A stretch of DNA of 64,000 bases from [Pantoea] beijingensis. Lineage in GTDB: Bacteria > Pseudomonadota > Gammaproteobacteria > Enterobacterales > Enterobacteriaceae. Positions 18,683-29,339 of the stretch are shown here, in pieces (position 1 is the stretch's first letter; every line of letters begins with the position of its first letter). The position numbers were made by a program, and so were the translations under genes. The notes beneath the pieces are model-generated. The model worked only from the letters and a program-made list of their open reading frames with translations. It was not told the origin of the DNA and ran no database searches. Location: positions 248,001 through 312,000 of the forward strand of contig NZ_CP071409.1 of assembly GCF_022647505.1 (NCBI RefSeq). Direction: 5' to 3'.

Positions 18683-20233
18683 ATGGCAAAAGATAAAAAA
18701 CGTGGCTTTTTTTCCTGGTTGGGCTTTGGGCGCGACGAACAGGCATCACCGCAGGATGAACAAAAAGAGACGTTAGAAGATGTAGAGTCTTCCGCTGACA
18801 GTGCATCGGATGCCGCAACGCTCACGCAATCCGATACCGAATCATCATCGTCTGAACAGCTGGCTGAAGAGATCGTTAGCATCACGGAAACTGTCGCCCA
18901 TCAAGAAGCGCATGATCTCGCAGTAACTCATCAGGTTGAGACGGATAAGTCGTTGCCAGAAACGCGTTCTGACGCCGGTGATCCTACACCGATCGATGAA
19001 GATGTTTCACCTGAAGCGATCGCTGTCATCAATGAAGAGACCGGTGAAGCAGAGCAGAAACCAGAAATCGAACAGCTTGCTGATTCGGAGCCAACTGCTG
19101 CCCATGCTGATGAGGTGCGCACAGATCCATTACCGGATGAGACTCGGATAGCGGAGAGATCGGAATACGATGTTGGGCAATCTGGTGAGCTGACGGCGGA
19201 AATCGTCGCCGAAATGGAATCTGAGCCAGAAGTGGTGGAGATGGACGATGTGCCTGAAGAGGTCATTGAACCTGAACCTGAACCCGTAATGCTGGAACAG
19301 GAGCGTCCAACGAAAGAGGGATTTTTCGCCCGTCTGAAACGTAGTCTGGTCAAAACGCGTCAGAATCTGGGTTCAGGATTTATCGGATTGTTTCGCGGCA
19401 AGAAGATCGATGACGATCTTTTTGAAGAGCTGGAAGAACAGTTGCTGATTGCCGATGTTGGGGGAGAAACCACACGTCGCATCATAACTAACCTCACGCA
19501 GCAGGCGAACCGCAAGCAACTACGTGATGCTGAGGCGTTATACGGTCTGCTGAAAGCGGAAATGTCAGAGATTCTGGCAAACGTTGACGCTCCTCTGGAT
19601 GTGAGTGGTAAGAAACCGTTTGTTATCCTGATGGTGGGGGTTAACGGTGTCGGTAAAACCACCACCATTGGGAAGTTAGCGCGTCAGTATCAGGCTGAAG
19701 GTAAAAGTGTGATGCTGGCTGCGGGGGATACCTTCCGTGCAGCTGCAGTTGAGCAGCTTCAGGTTTGGGGGCAGCGCAATAATATCCCTGTGGTGGCGCA
19801 ACATACCGGCGCTGATTCTGCTTCGGTAATTTTTGATGCGATTCAGGCCGCAAGAGCGCGTGGCGTTGATGTCTTGATTGCGGATACTGCAGGGCGTTTG
19901 CAGAACAAATCGCATTTGATGGAAGAGCTGAAAAAGATTACCCGCGTGATGAAAAAACTGGATGAAAATGCGCCGCATGAAGTGATGCTAACCATCGACG
20001 CCAGCACGGGACAGAACGCAATCAGCCAGACCAAGCTTTTCCATGAAGCCGTGGGTTTGACGGGGATCACCCTAACCAAACTGGATGGGACGGCGAAAGG
20101 CGGCGTGATCTTCTCCGTGGCCGATCGATTCAGCATCCCGATTCGCTATATTGGTGTAGGCGAAGGTATTGAGGATTTACGGCCATTTAAGGCCGACGAT
20201 TTTATTGAGGCACTTTTTGCCCGAGAGGACTAA
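18683..20233 (+). CDS. ftsY: Signal recognition particle receptor FtsY
   Basis: A 516-residue SRP receptor. It begins MAKDKKRGFFSWLGFG, the membrane-binding amphipathic start seen in E. coli, followed by a long acidic A domain (about 20-215, rich in Glu/Asp/Ser). The NG GTPase domain then carries GVNGVGKTTTIGKLA, DTFRAAAVEQL, DTAGR and TKLDGTAKGG. It docks ribosome-SRP complexes at the inner membrane. The ATG at 18683 matches the family start; an in-frame ATG at 18647 is rejected. ftsE follows 5 bp later. Confidence 0.97.
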   Translation: MAKDKKRGFFSWLGFGRDEQASPQDEQKETLEDVESSADSASDAATLTQSDTESSSSEQLAEEIVSITETVAHQEAHDLAVTHQVETDKSLPETRSDAGDPTPIDEDVSPEAIAVINEETGEAEQKPEIEQLADSEPTAAHADEVRTDPLPDETRIAERSEYDVGQSGELTAEIVAEMESEPEVVEMDDVPEEVIEPEPEPVMLEQERPTKEGFFARLKRSLVKTRQNLGSGFIGLFRGKKIDDDLFEELEEQLLIADVGGETTRRIITNLTQQANRKQLRDAEALYGLLKAEMSEILANVDAPLDVSGKKPFVILMVGVNGVGKTTTIGKLARQYQAEGKSVMLAAGDTFRAAAVEQLQVWGQRNNIPVVAQHTGADSASVIFDAIQAARARGVDVLIADTAGRLQNKSHLMEELKKITRVMKKLDENAPHEVMLTIDASTGQNAISQTKLFHEAVGLTGITLTKLDGTAKGGVIFSVADRFSIPIRYIGVGEGIEDLRPFKADDFIEALFARED

Positions 20234-20238
20234 TTAGG

Positions 20239-20907
20239 ATGATTCGCTTTGAAGAGGTCAGTAAGGCTTATCTCGGCGGCCGACAAGCGCTTCAGGGGGT
20301 AGATTTCCATCTGCGCCCGGGACAGATGTCGTTTCTGACCGGGCATTCCGGGGCAGGGAAAAGTACCTTGCTGAAGCTAATTTGTGGCATTGAACGCCCG
20401 AGCGCAGGCCATATCTGGTTCGGTGGCCATGATATTAGCCGCCTGAAAAGTCGTGAAGTCCCGTTTCTGCGGCGCCAGATTGGGATGATTTTTCAGGATC
20501 ACCACCTGTTGATGGATCGTTCGGTTTACGACAATGTGGCGATCCCACTGATTATTGCGGGTGCTAGCGGTGAAGATATTCGTCGTCGCGTTTCGGCAGC
20601 GCTGGATAAGGTGGGTTTGCTCGACAAAGCGAAAAATTTCCCGATCCAGCTCTCGGGAGGAGAGCAGCAGCGCGTAGGTATTGCGCGTGCCGTGGTGAAT
20701 AAGCCAGCTGTTCTGCTGGCTGATGAACCGACCGGTAACCTTGATGATGCCCTATCGGAAGATATCTTACGGCTGTTTGAAGAATTTAACCGGGTTGGCG
20801 TAACGGTTTTAATGGCTACCCACGATATGGGCCTGATTGCACGGCGTAATTACCGTGTGATGTCGCTTAATCAGGGAAGGCTGCACGGAGGCCATCATGG
20901 TGAATAA
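20239..20907 (+). CDS. ftsE: Cell-division ABC transporter ATPase FtsE
   Basis: A 222-residue ABC ATPase with Walker [11 protein letters not shown]-loop MIFQDH, signature LSGGEQQR and Walker [10 protein letters not shown]. With FtsX it forms the complex that activates murein hydrolases at the divisome. It overlaps ftsX by 11 bp, indicating coupled translation. Confidence 0.97.
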   Translation: MIRFEEVSKAYLGGRQALQGVDFHLRPGQMSFLTGHSGAGKSTLLKLICGIERPSAGHIWFGGHDISRLKSREVPFLRRQIGMIFQDHHLLMDRSVYDNVAIPLIIAGASGEDIRRRVSAALDKVGLLDKAKNFPIQLSGGEQQRVGIARAVVNKPAVLLADEPTGNLDDALSEDILRLFEEFNRVGVTVLMATHDMGLIARRNYRVMSLNQGRLHGGHHGE

Positions 20908-21886
20908 ACGCAACAAGCGTACGGCAGCGCCTGCACCTAAGACGAAACAGCTCTCTAAAAGCAAAGCGTTGAAAGGTGGCTGGCAGGAGCAGTGGCGCTA
21001 TGCCTTACGCGGGACGTTATCGGATATGTGGCGTCAGCCGTTGGCAACCTTATTAACGGTGATGGTGATTGCCATTTCCTTAACCTTGCCAAGCGTCTGC
21101 TATATGGTATGGAAAAACGTCAGCCAGGCGGCAGAGCAATGGTATCCGGCCCCGCAGTTGACGGTTTATCTCAGTAAAACACTGGATGATACCGCGGCTG
21201 AAAACGTCATTGCTGTGCTGAAAAAAGAGGACGGCGTGGATACCGTCAACTATTTATCGCGTGAAGAAGCGATGGGAGAGTTTCGTAACTGGTCCGGTTT
21301 TGGTGGCGCACTGGACATGCTGGAGCAGAACCCTTTGCCGGCAGTGGCGATTATTACCCCGAAGCTAAACTTTCAAAATTCCACTACAATGCAGAGCCTG
21401 CGTGATCGGGTGGCGAAGGTTGATGGTGTGGATGAAGTTCGCATGGATGACAGCTGGTTTGCCCGTTTGGCCGCCTTGACCGGTTTGGTGGGACAAGTGG
21501 CGGCAATGATCGGCGTGTTGATGATCATCGCGGTATTTCTTGTGATAGGTAACAGCGTTCGCCTCAGTATTTTTGCTCGTCGGGACACCATCAACGTGCA
21601 GAAATTAATTGGTGCTACCGATGGCTTTATCCTGCGTCCATTTTTATATGGCGGAGCGCTACTTGGTTTTAGTGGCGCACTGCTATCGCTGCTGCTTTCT
21701 GAGGTGCTGGTGTTCCGGCTGGAGTCAGTTGTTACGCAGGTGGCTTCGGTGTTTGGCACCACGTTTAATCTGAGTGGATTATCCTGGGATGAGAGCCTGC
21801 TGCTGCTACTGATTGCTGCGATGATTGGCTGGATAGCGGCGTGGTTGGCTACGGTACAACATTTACGTCGATTTACGCCTCAGTAA
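20897..21886 (+). CDS. ftsX: Cell-division ABC transporter permease FtsX
   Basis: A 329-residue permease. A basic cytoplasmic N-terminus is followed by one membrane segment (about 45-70), a periplasmic domain (about 75-195) and three C-terminal segments. [27 protein letters not shown] is a typical FtsX segment. The periplasmic domain recruits the EnvC activator in E. coli. It is a little shorter than E. coli FtsX at the N-terminus. Confidence 0.96.
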   Translation: MVNKRNKRTAAPAPKTKQLSKSKALKGGWQEQWRYALRGTLSDMWRQPLATLLTVMVIAISLTLPSVCYMVWKNVSQAAEQWYPAPQLTVYLSKTLDDTAAENVIAVLKKEDGVDTVNYLSREEAMGEFRNWSGFGGALDMLEQNPLPAVAIITPKLNFQNSTTMQSLRDRVAKVDGVDEVRMDDSWFARLAALTGLVGQVAAMIGVLMIIAVFLVIGNSVRLSIFARRDTINVQKLIGATDGFILRPFLYGGALLGFSGALLSLLLSEVLVFRLESVVTQVASVFGTTFNLSGLSWDESLLLLLIAAMIGWIAAWLATVQHLRRFTPQ

Positions 21887-21907
21887 CCCACAGCAATGTT
21901 TTTTTGG

Positions 21908-22057
21908 TATAATGTTCCTCTGCTGCGTGAAGATGTGCTGCAGAGGAGCGTTCCTCCGGTTCCCCCGCCTGCGTCACATCATTTGTCTCACGAATCTGCA
22001 TGCTGTGTGTAAAATATCCACAGAAAAAATGAACTTGTGGATAACTTTGCCGTCAAA
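21908..22057 (+). promoter_or_regulatory. rpoH promoter region: sigma-E P3 and DnaA boxes
   Basis: GAACTT (22031-22036), 16 bp, then TCAAA (22053-22057) corresponds to the sigma-E-type P3 promoter of E. coli rpoH (consensus GAACTT-N16-TCTGA). A perfect DnaA box TGTGGATAA (22036-22044) overlaps it, and a near match ATATCCACA lies at 22014-22022. In E. coli DnaA represses rpoH P3/P4 from this position. A TATAAT at 21908-21913 may be an upstream housekeeping promoter. Confidence 0.8.
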
Positions 22058-22159
22058 CTAGCACAGATTGCTTTCGATTTCCGCGAGCAATTCACGTAGT
22101 GTAGTGAGTTGCGCCAGGGAATCGCGCGGCAACAACGTAAAATATATGAGAGGGTTTGA

Positions 22160-23014
22160 ATGACCAAAGAAATGCAAACTTTAGCGATTGCTCCTTTAGG
22201 TAACCTTGAGTCGTACATTCGGGCTGCCAATGTTTGGCCGATGTTGTCGGCAGAAGAGGAAAAGGCGCTTGCTGAACGGCTGCATTACCAGGGCGATCTG
22301 GATGCGGCTAAGACGCTGATCCTGTCTCACCTACGCTTTGTTGTTCATGTCGCTCGTAACTATTCAGGCTACGGCTTACCGCAGGCGGATTTGATTCAGG
22401 AAGGTAACATTGGTCTGATGAAAGCCGTGCGTCGCTTCAATCCTGAGGTTGGGGTGCGTCTGGTCTCCTTTGCCGTACACTGGATTAAGGCCGAGATCCA
22501 CGAATATGTACTGCGCAACTGGCGTATCGTGAAAGTCGCGACCACCAAGGCTCAGCGTAAACTGTTCTTTAATCTGCGTAAAACCAAGCAGCGTTTGGGC
22601 TGGTTTAACCAGGATGAAGTTGAAATGGTGGCGCGTGAGCTGGGTGTTACCAGTAAAGATGTGCGCGAGATGGAATCGCGGATGGCCGCGCAGGATATGA
22701 CATTTGATCCAACGCCGGACGATGAGGGCGAAGGTCGCTCTGTGGCTCCGATGCTGTATCTGCAGGATAAATCCTCTGATTTTGCCGATGGCATTGAAGA
22801 AGATAACTGGGAAAACCATGCGGCAGATAAGCTGAGTGACGCGATGCAGGGACTCGACGAGCGCAGTCAGCATATTATTCGTGCGCGCTGGTTGGACGAT
22901 GACAATAAAACGACGCTGCAGGAGTTGGCCGATCAATACGGCGTTTCCGCAGAGCGTGTGCGTCAGTTAGAAAAAAATGCCATGAAAAAATTACGTATGG
23001 CGATTGAAGCCTGA
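22160..23014 (+). CDS. rpoH: RNA polymerase heat-shock sigma factor RpoH (sigma 32)
   Basis: A 284-residue sigma factor with region 2 ([38 protein letters not shown]), the RpoH box QRKLFFNLR and region 4 ([28 protein letters not shown]). It directs heat-shock transcription. The ATG follows GAGAGGG. Upstream elements match the complex E. coli rpoH promoter. Confidence 0.98.
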   Translation: MTKEMQTLAIAPLGNLESYIRAANVWPMLSAEEEKALAERLHYQGDLDAAKTLILSHLRFVVHVARNYSGYGLPQADLIQEGNIGLMKAVRRFNPEVGVRLVSFAVHWIKAEIHEYVLRNWRIVKVATTKAQRKLFFNLRKTKQRLGWFNQDEVEMVARELGVTSKDVREMESRMAAQDMTFDPTPDDEGEGRSVAPMLYLQDKSSDFADGIEEDNWENHAADKLSDAMQGLDERSQHIIRARWLDDDNKTTLQELADQYGVSAERVRQLEKNAMKKLRMAIEA

Positions 23015-23057
23015 TCAACTGACATTGATCTTCACGCGTGACACGCGATGAGATAAG

Positions 23058-23089
23058 AATCCGGAAACGAAAGTGTCCGGATTTTTTTT
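23058..23089 (+). terminator. rpoH rho-independent terminator
   Basis: AATCCGGA (23058-23065) pairs with TCCGGATT (23076-23083), followed by a T tract to 23089. It lies 43 bp after the rpoH stop. Confidence 0.92.
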
Positions 23090-23392
23090 GCCTGTTATCA
23101 CGGGAGAAGTTCGCGGTCAGGGGCATAGCGGCCTGACCGTCTCAGGTTTTAGTGATGGTTTCGCTCCTGCCCAACACGTCCTCTCGCCGGGTCCATGCGG
23201 CTCGTCCTCAAAGCGTTCAGCACAAGCGGCATGGATGGCGACAAAAACACCGGGCGTGATTTTTGAACCGTACTGTTGCTGGCCACTGAAGGGGTAAGCC
23301 CCAGGAATGAGGCTTATAATCGCGAACGGTGCGTCAGGAAAGCAGCATTTTCAAAGGAACAAACCTGCGTAGCGGGCGAGAAGGCTGCCAAC
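23090..23392. other. Unexplained structured stretch between rpoH terminator and panM
   Basis: About 300 bp with no supportable protein. Inverted repeats include GGTCAGG/CCTGACC around 23115-23140 and an imperfect 13-bp stem, 23184-23198 with 23229-23241 (TCGCC-GG-GTCCATGC against GCATGGATGGCGA). GGGGTAAGCCCC lies at about 23292-23303. Short open frames here do not resemble known proteins. It could be an sRNA, a decayed gene or a repeat remnant. Confidence 0.4.
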
Positions 23393-23791
23393 TCAGCTTT
23401 CGCGCTGATAATGCCAGCTAGCGTTTTGCGCCGTAAAGCCGCAGGCCTGCATAAAGGCCGCAATTACGTCAGCTTCTGCATCGCCATCATCAGTTATCCG
23501 CCATTGCGTCACTTGTGGGTTTTGCGCCAGCACCTCTTCCAGAAGATATTGCCCCACGCCACGGCGTCGTGTGACTTCTCTGACCTGCAGATCATACATC
23601 TTCCCTCTACTCCCGGTAATCTCGACGCACACTGCTGCCAGTAAACGATCGTTAAAGCGAGCAGCGAACAGGCGATGCTGGTCATCAAGGGCGTTTGCAA
23701 GTTGCCATATCTGTTTTTTCGGCCAGATCTTGCCGAGATCGATAACGTCCTGAGTGCTAAATTGTTGCAATCGTATGATGGTCAGTTTCAT
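23393..23791 (-). CDS. panM: PanM (PanZ), aspartate decarboxylase maturation acetyltransferase-fold protein
   Basis: A GNAT-fold protein of 132 residues beginning MKLTIIRLQQFS, with the acetyl-CoA-binding segment VREVTRRRGVGQYLLEEVL, as in E. coli PanM. It triggers autocleavage of the PanD proenzyme in pantothenate synthesis and senses CoA. The family-like ATG at 23791 is used; the open frame extends to 23938 without homology. Position between rpoH and livK matches E. coli. Confidence 0.92.
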   Translation of the reverse strand: MKLTIIRLQQFSTQDVIDLGKIWPKKQIWQLANALDDQHRLFAARFNDRLLAAVCVEITGSRGKMYDLQVREVTRRRGVGQYLLEEVLAQNPQVTQWRITDDGDAEADVIAAFMQACGFTAQNASWHYQRES

Positions 23792-24276
23792 GGGATTATT
23801 TTGGATAAAGGGAAAGGTGCATTGTAGCGAATTTTCTCCGGCATATTTCAAACAACAGGTTGGTGGATAGCTTTGTTTCCCGATTGTTCCGGTTATTTTT
23901 ACCTGAATTATCCAGAAAATATGCACGCAGGAGCGCATAACATCTTCTGTAATAAAATGGGCGATCTGTTCTGGTTTTCTTTATTTCACCGCACGAAGCC
24001 GGATAAATAGATTTATTTAGCAGCATAACACGCTAGTTATCTGGTTGTTATGCCACCGTTATGACCAGAGGATTATCCTGTCTGTAACGTGAGTTTCTGA
24101 ATGTGTCAGTTGATTTACAGAAGAAAATTCCTGTTTAATAAACTGAAAATAAAGCCTTATTTATAAAAAGTGCCAGCTTGTGACTTAACTCATTCTTACT
24201 TAAGAGATTTTGTTGCAAAGTCAGGCAGTAAATGATTTGCAAACACACAACAGAAAATACAGATGGGGAAGTTCGG
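23792..24276. promoter_or_regulatory. panM/livK divergent control region
   Basis: A 485-bp A+T-rich gap. TTGATT (24110-24115) and TTTAAT (24134-24139), separated by 18 bp, make a plausible livK promoter about 140 bp upstream of its start. No second binding-protein gene is present here. Confidence 0.4.
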
Positions 24277-25392
24277 ATGAAAATGAGTCAAGGTAGCGCT
24301 TTTCTGGCGGGTTGTGTTGCGCTGGTGATGAGCCATGCGGTAGTGGCAAAAGAGATCAAAGTTGCCATTGTCGGTGCCATGTCTGGCCCGGTTGCGCAAT
24401 ACGGTGATATGGAGTTTACCGGCGCGAAACAAGCGATTTCTGACATCAATGCCAAAGGCGGCGTCAATGGGGATACATTGGTCGGCGTTGAATACGATGA
24501 TGCCTGCGATCCAAAACAAGCGGTTGCCGTTGCCAACAAAGTGATAAACGATGGCATTCGGTATGTTATCGGCCACCTTTGCTCCTCTTCAACCCAGCCA
24601 GCCTCTGATATCTATGAAGATGAAGGCGTAATCATGATTACCCCCGCGGCCACTAATGCCGATCTGACGACCCGCGGTTACAACATGATTATGCGCACCA
24701 CGGGCCTGGATTCCGATCAGGGACCGACCGCCGCCAAATATATCCTCAGCGCAATCAAACCTCAGCGTATTGCGATCGTCCATGATAAACAGCAGTACGG
24801 TGAAGGCCTGGCGCGTTCTGTGCAAGAGAGCCTGAAAGCTGCCGGCGGCAACGTTGTGATGTTTGAAGGGGTTACCGCAGGCGATAAAGATTTCTCCACG
24901 CTGGTGGCGCGCCTGAAAAAAGAGAACGTTGATTTTGTTTATTTTGGCGGTTACTACCCGGAAATGGGGCAAATTCTGCGTCAGGCCCGTGCTGCCGGTA
25001 TGCAAACACAATTTATGGGACCAGAAGGTGTGGGTAACTCCTCACTCTCGAATATTGCCGGTGCGGCCTCAGAGGGAATGTACGTTACTCTGCCAAAACG
25101 CTATGACCAGGTACCCGCAAACAAAGCTATCGTTGACGCACTGAAGGCGAAGAAAGCCGATTCAGCCGGGCCTTTCGTCTGGACAACCTACGCTGCGTTG
25201 CAGTCGCTGGCGACTGGCATGACGCGCAGTAAAAGCGAAGAGCCGGAAGATATTGTGAAAAATCTTAAGGAAGGTCAGCCGGTTCCAACTGTGATGGGCG
25301 ATTTGAGCTGGGATGAGAAGGGCGATTTGAAAGGCTTCGAATTTGGTGTGTTTAAATGGCATGCGGATGGCACCTCAACCACTGTGCAATAA
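24277..25392 (+). CDS. livK: Branched-chain amino-acid ABC transporter, periplasmic binding protein (LivK/LivJ)
   Basis: A 371-residue periplasmic binding protein with a signal peptide ending at MSHAVVA (mature start [13 protein letters not shown]). Family segments [16 protein letters not shown] and [21 protein letters not shown] are intact. It binds leucine and probably isoleucine/valine and delivers them to LivHMGF. Many residues look more like E. coli LivJ than LivK ([26 protein letters not shown]), although its position is that of livK. The start at 24277 follows GGGGAAG. Confidence 0.93.
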   Translation: MKMSQGSAFLAGCVALVMSHAVVAKEIKVAIVGAMSGPVAQYGDMEFTGAKQAISDINAKGGVNGDTLVGVEYDDACDPKQAVAVANKVINDGIRYVIGHLCSSSTQPASDIYEDEGVIMITPAATNADLTTRGYNMIMRTTGLDSDQGPTAAKYILSAIKPQRIAIVHDKQQYGEGLARSVQESLKAAGGNVVMFEGVTAGDKDFSTLVARLKKENVDFVYFGGYYPEMGQILRQARAAGMQTQFMGPEGVGNSSLSNIAGAASEGMYVTLPKRYDQVPANKAIVDALKAKKADSAGPFVWTTYAALQSLATGMTRSKSEEPEDIVKNLKEGQPVPTVMGDLSWDEKGDLKGFEFGVFKWHADGTSTTVQ

Positions 25393-25418
25393 CCCCGGCT
25401 ATTCTCCTTGCCATCAGG

Positions 25419-25589
25419 TTACGGGCAGTACGGGTGACTTTCGCGTGGATTTGCATGCCTGAGTACTGTGACTGCCTGTAATCAACAGTCCGGAGCTCTA
25501 TCTCAGGCAATCGTTGCGTTGAGTACGCACCTGAGAGTTAACGCTTAGGGGAGCGACGCCTGGTGCCTCTGCATCAGGCGCTTTGTTTT
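25419..25589 (+). promoter_or_regulatory. Structured livK-livH linker with attenuator-like hairpin
   Basis: The 232-bp gap between livK and livH carries three potential stem-loops. They are TTACGGGCAGT (25419-25429) with ACTGCCTGTAA (25471-25481), CTCAGG with CCTGAG (about 25502-25535), and GCCTGGTGC/GCATCAGGC (about 25558-25579) followed by GCTTTGTTTT. The last resembles a terminator and could lower livHMGF relative to livK expression. Confidence 0.5.
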
Positions 25590-25624
25590 CCGGCCGCCAG
25601 CGGAAAGTTTTAAGGGTTCAAAGT

Positions 25625-26551
25625 ATGTCCGAGCAGTTTCTCTATTTCATCCAGCAGATGTTCAACGGTGTGACGTTGGGCAGTACCTATGCGCTGATCG
25701 CTATCGGCTATACGATGGTTTACGGCATTATCGGCATGATTAATTTCGCCCACGGCGAGGTTTATATGATTGGCAGCTACGTCTCTTTTATTGTCATCGC
25801 TGCGTTGATGATGATGGGAATTGATGTGGGCTGGATACTCATCGGGGCTGGTTTCATTGTGGCGATCGTGATCGCCAGCGCCTATGGCTGGAGTATCGAG
25901 CGGGTTGCCTACCGGCCGGTGCGCTCTTCCAAACGCCTTATTGCACTGATATCCGCCATTGGTATGTCTATTTTTCTGCAAAACTATGTCAGCCTGACGC
26001 AAGGTTCACGCGATCTGGCGCTGCCCAATTTAATGACCGGCCAGTGGACGCTGGGCGAGAGTAATGGTTTTGCTGCCACCCTTTCTGCGATGCAGATCGT
26101 CATCTGGGTGGTGACCTTTCTTGCAATGCTTGCTTTAACGCTGTTTATCCGTTACTCCCGCATGGGACGTGCATGCCGCGCCTGCGCCGAAGATCTGAAA
26201 ATGGCCAGCTTACTGGGGATTAATACCGATCGTGTTATCTCTCTGACCTTCGTGATCGGTGCGGCCATGGCGGCGGTGGCGGGGGTTCTGCTGGGTCAAT
26301 TCTATGGTGTCATCAACCCTTATATTGGTTTTATGGCAGGAATGAAAGCCTTCACTGCTGCGGTACTGGGTGGTATTGGCAGTATCCCGGGCGCGATGCT
26401 GGGAGGATTGATTCTTGGTATTGCTGAAGCACTAACCTCGGCCTATCTCAGCACGGAATATAAAGATGTGGTGTCGTTTGCGCTGCTGATTGTGGTGCTA
26501 TTGGTAATGCCTACCGGGATCCTCGGTCGTCCGGAGGTTGAAAAAGTATGA
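25625..26551 (+). CDS. livH: Branched-chain amino-acid ABC transporter permease LivH
   Basis: A 308-residue permease with about eight membrane segments, starting [34 protein letters not shown]. The C-terminal part contains the cytoplasmic-loop motif [18 protein letters not shown] that contacts the ATPases. The frame opens at 25583, but the ATG at 25625 matches the family. It overlaps livM by 4 bp (ATGA). Confidence 0.96.
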   Translation: MSEQFLYFIQQMFNGVTLGSTYALIAIGYTMVYGIIGMINFAHGEVYMIGSYVSFIVIAALMMMGIDVGWILIGAGFIVAIVIASAYGWSIERVAYRPVRSSKRLIALISAIGMSIFLQNYVSLTQGSRDLALPNLMTGQWTLGESNGFAATLSAMQIVIWVVTFLAMLALTLFIRYSRMGRACRACAEDLKMASLLGINTDRVISLTFVIGAAMAAVAGVLLGQFYGVINPYIGFMAGMKAFTAAVLGGIGSIPGAMLGGLILGIAEALTSAYLSTEYKDVVSFALLIVVLLVMPTGILGRPEVEKV

Positions 26552-27822
26552 AATCCTTCAATCTACTTAATGCCGTTGTATCGGCGTTGATGCTGTTAAT
26601 TCTGGCCGCTTTCTTTATGGGGATGCGCCTCAGCCTGGAAGGCACGCATCTGGTGGTGAATAATGCGGGCAGCGTGCGCTGGAGCTGGATTGCCGTTGGC
26701 TGTGCCGTGGTGTTTTTTTTCCAACTATTGCGCCCCTTTTTTCAGCGTGGCCTGAAGTCGTTCTCTGGACCGTCCCTGATGTTGCCCGGATTTGATGGTT
26801 CCACACCAAAGCAGAAACTGCTGGCGCTGGTGTTAATTATTGCCGCCATTATTTGGCCATTTGTCGTATCACGCGGCACGGTGGACATTGCTACTTTAAC
26901 GCTGATCTACGTCATGCTTGGCCTCGGGCTGAATGTGGTCGTGGGGCTATCCGGTTTACTGGTGCTGGGCTACGGTGGTTTTTATGCCATAGGCGCCTAT
27001 ACCTTTGCGTTGCTGAATCACTATTACGGCCTGGGATTCTGGCAATGCTTGCCGCTGGCGGGATTCGTTTCGGCAATGTTTGGTCTGCTACTTGGCTTCC
27101 CGGTGCTGCGATTGCGAGGTGATTATCTGGCGATTGTCACCTTAGGTTTCGGTGAGATCGTGCGCATTTTACTGCTGAATAACACCGAGATCACCGGCGG
27201 GCCAAACGGCATTAGCCAGATCCCGAAACCCACGTTGTTCGGCCTGGAGTTTAGCCGCACCGCGCGTGATGGCGGGTGGGACACGTTCCATAACTTTTTT
27301 GGCCTGAAATATGATCCGAGTGACCGCATTATTTTCCTGTATCTGGTTGCGTTACTGTTGGTAGTGCTGACGCTGTTTGTGATTAACCGCTTGCTGCGTA
27401 TGCCGCTGGGACGGGCCTGGGAAGCATTGCGTGAAGATGAGATCGCCTGTCGCTCTCTGGGACTGAGTCCAACGCGTATTAAGCTCACCGCTTTTACCAT
27501 TAGCGCTGCTTTTGCCGGTTTTGCGGGTAGCTTGTTTGCTGCACGGCAGGGGTTTGTCAGCCCTGAATCATTCACCTTTGCCGAATCCGCTTTTGTACTG
27601 GCGATTGTAGTGCTGGGCGGCATGGGATCGCAGTTTGCGGTCATCCTTGCCGCCATTCTGCTGGTGGTTTCACGCGAGCTGATGCGCGATCTTAATGAGT
27701 ACAGCATGCTGGTGCTGGGGGGACTTATGGTGCTGATGATGATTTGGCGTCCACAGGGCCTGCTACCGATGAAACGACCACATCTGAAACTGAAGGTACG
27801 CCAGAAAGGAGAGCAGGCATGA
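26548..27822 (+). CDS. livM: Branched-chain amino-acid ABC transporter permease LivM
   Basis: A 424-residue permease, matching the E. coli length, with a long N-terminal extension before the conserved membrane core. The loop motif [26 protein letters not shown] is present. It pairs with LivH as the second channel subunit. Its stop overlaps the livG start (ATGA). Confidence 0.96.
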   Translation: MKSFNLLNAVVSALMLLILAAFFMGMRLSLEGTHLVVNNAGSVRWSWIAVGCAVVFFFQLLRPFFQRGLKSFSGPSLMLPGFDGSTPKQKLLALVLIIAAIIWPFVVSRGTVDIATLTLIYVMLGLGLNVVVGLSGLLVLGYGGFYAIGAYTFALLNHYYGLGFWQCLPLAGFVSAMFGLLLGFPVLRLRGDYLAIVTLGFGEIVRILLLNNTEITGGPNGISQIPKPTLFGLEFSRTARDGGWDTFHNFFGLKYDPSDRIIFLYLVALLLVVLTLFVINRLLRMPLGRAWEALREDEIACRSLGLSPTRIKLTAFTISAAFAGFAGSLFAARQGFVSPESFTFAESAFVLAIVVLGGMGSQFAVILAAILLVVSRELMRDLNEYSMLVLGGLMVLMMIWRPQGLLPMKRPHLKLKVRQKGEQA

Positions 27823-28586
27823 GTCAGCCTTTATTAGCTGTTAATGGCTTGATGATGCGCTTTGGCGGCCTGCTGGCGGTTAACAACGTGGCGTTAACGC
27901 TATACCCGCAGGAAATTGTGTCACTGATTGGGCCTAATGGCGCGGGAAAAACCACGGTGTTTAACTGCCTGACCGGTTTCTATCGTCCCACGGGCGGCAC
28001 TATTATGTTGCGCGATCAGCATCTTGAAGGGCTGCCCGGCCAGAAGATTGCCCGTATGGGGATTGTACGCACGTTCCAGCACGTGCGTCTGTTTCGCGAA
28101 ATGACGGTAATCGAAAATCTGCTGGTGGCCCAGCATCAGCATCTGAAAAGTGGGGTGTTCTCCGGCCTGTTAAAAACCCCGGCATTTCGTAAAACGGAAA
28201 GTGATGCCCTCGATCGTGCGGCTGGCTGGCTGGAGCGTATTGGGCTATTGGAGATGGCGAATCGGCAGGCGGGTAACCTGGCATACGGTCAGCAGCGTCG
28301 TCTGGAGATTGCACGCTGTATGGTGACGCAGCCAGAAATTCTGATGCTGGATGAGCCTGCAGCAGGGCTCAATCCACGTGAAACGCATGAGCTGGATGTC
28401 CTTATTGCCGAATTGCGTAATCAACATAAGGTGTCAGTCTTGTTGATTGAGCATGATATGAAACTGGTCATGGGCATTTCCGACCGCATTTATGTGGTTA
28501 ATCAGGGGACGCCGTTAGCGAATGGAACACCGGAAGCGATACGTAATAACCCGGATGTTATCCGTGCATATTTAGGTGAGGCGTAA
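27819..28586 (+). CDS. livG: Branched-chain amino-acid ABC transporter ATPase LivG
   Basis: A 255-residue ATPase with Walker [10 protein letters not shown], Walker [15 protein letters not shown] and the LivG-type signature [13 protein letters not shown]. The ATG at 27819 overlaps the livM stop by 4 bp, so the longer frame from 27744 is rejected. livF starts directly after its stop codon. Confidence 0.97.
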   Translation: MSQPLLAVNGLMMRFGGLLAVNNVALTLYPQEIVSLIGPNGAGKTTVFNCLTGFYRPTGGTIMLRDQHLEGLPGQKIARMGIVRTFQHVRLFREMTVIENLLVAQHQHLKSGVFSGLLKTPAFRKTESDALDRAAGWLERIGLLEMANRQAGNLAYGQQRRLEIARCMVTQPEILMLDEPAAGLNPRETHELDVLIAELRNQHKVSVLLIEHDMKLVMGISDRIYVVNQGTPLANGTPEAIRNNPDVIRAYLGEA

Positions 28587-29300
28587 ATGACAAATACCAT
28601 GTTAACCCTAAATAATGTCAGCGCCCACTACGGTAAAATCCAGGCGCTGCACGGCGTCAGTCTGCATATTAACCAGGGTGAAATTGTTACGCTGATTGGG
28701 GCCAATGGCGCAGGTAAAACCACGCTGTTGGGTACGTTATGCGGTGAACCACGAGCGACGCAGGGTACGATAACCTTTGATGGTAAAGTGATTACTGACT
28801 GGCAAACTGCACGCATTATGCGTGAAGCCATTGCGATTGTGCCCGAAGGACGCCGCGTCTTTTCTCGCATGACGGTTGAAGAGAATCTGGCCATGGGCGG
28901 TTTTTTTGCCGATCGTCAACAATATCAACAACGTATTCAGCGCGTTTATACGCTCTTCCCCCGGTTGTTGGAGCGTCGTCTCCAGCGTGCGGGCACCATG
29001 TCTGGCGGAGAGCAGCAAATGCTGGCGATTGGCCGTGCGCTGATGAGCCAGCCGCGTTTGTTGTTGCTGGATGAACCTTCACTGGGCCTTGCGCCAATTA
29101 TCATCCAGCAGATTTTCGATACCATTGAGCAGTTGCGCAAAGAGGGAATGACTATTTTCCTTGTGGAACAGAACGCCAATCAGGCATTGAAGCTAGCCGA
29201 TCGCGGTTATGTGCTCGAAAACGGTCATGTCGTTCTGGAAGATACCGGTGCCGCGCTACTGGCAAATGAAGCGGTGCGTAGCGCTTACCTGGGAGGGTAG
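28587..29300 (+). CDS. livF: Branched-chain amino-acid ABC transporter ATPase LivF
   Basis: A 237-residue ATPase with Walker A GANGAGKTT, signature MSGGEQQMLAIGR and Walker B LLLLDEPSLGLAP. It is the second ATPase of the LivHMGF complex and abuts livG with no gap. A GATGGGG/CCCCATC hairpin at 29340-29363 may mark the operon end. Confidence 0.97.
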   Translation: MTNTMLTLNNVSAHYGKIQALHGVSLHINQGEIVTLIGANGAGKTTLLGTLCGEPRATQGTITFDGKVITDWQTARIMREAIAIVPEGRRVFSRMTVEENLAMGGFFADRQQYQQRIQRVYTLFPRLLERRLQRAGTMSGGEQQMLAIGRALMSQPRLLLLDEPSLGLAPIIIQQIFDTIEQLRKEGMTIFLVEQNANQALKLADRGYVLENGHVVLEDTGAALLANEAVRSAYLGG

Positions 29301-29339
29301 GCGTAGCAGGCAATGCATCAGCATTAAGGTGAATACGAT

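Noticed and set aside
18931-19353. Antisense frame within the acidic domain of ftsY
   Set aside because: Low-complexity Ser-rich product arising from the Glu/Asp-rich coding strand.
23276-23644. 122-residue frame antisense to panM
   Set aside because: Overlaps conserved panM on the opposite strand; no family resemblance.
27123-27707. 194-residue antisense frame within livM
   Set aside because: Shadow of the membrane-protein coding strand; no start signal or homology.
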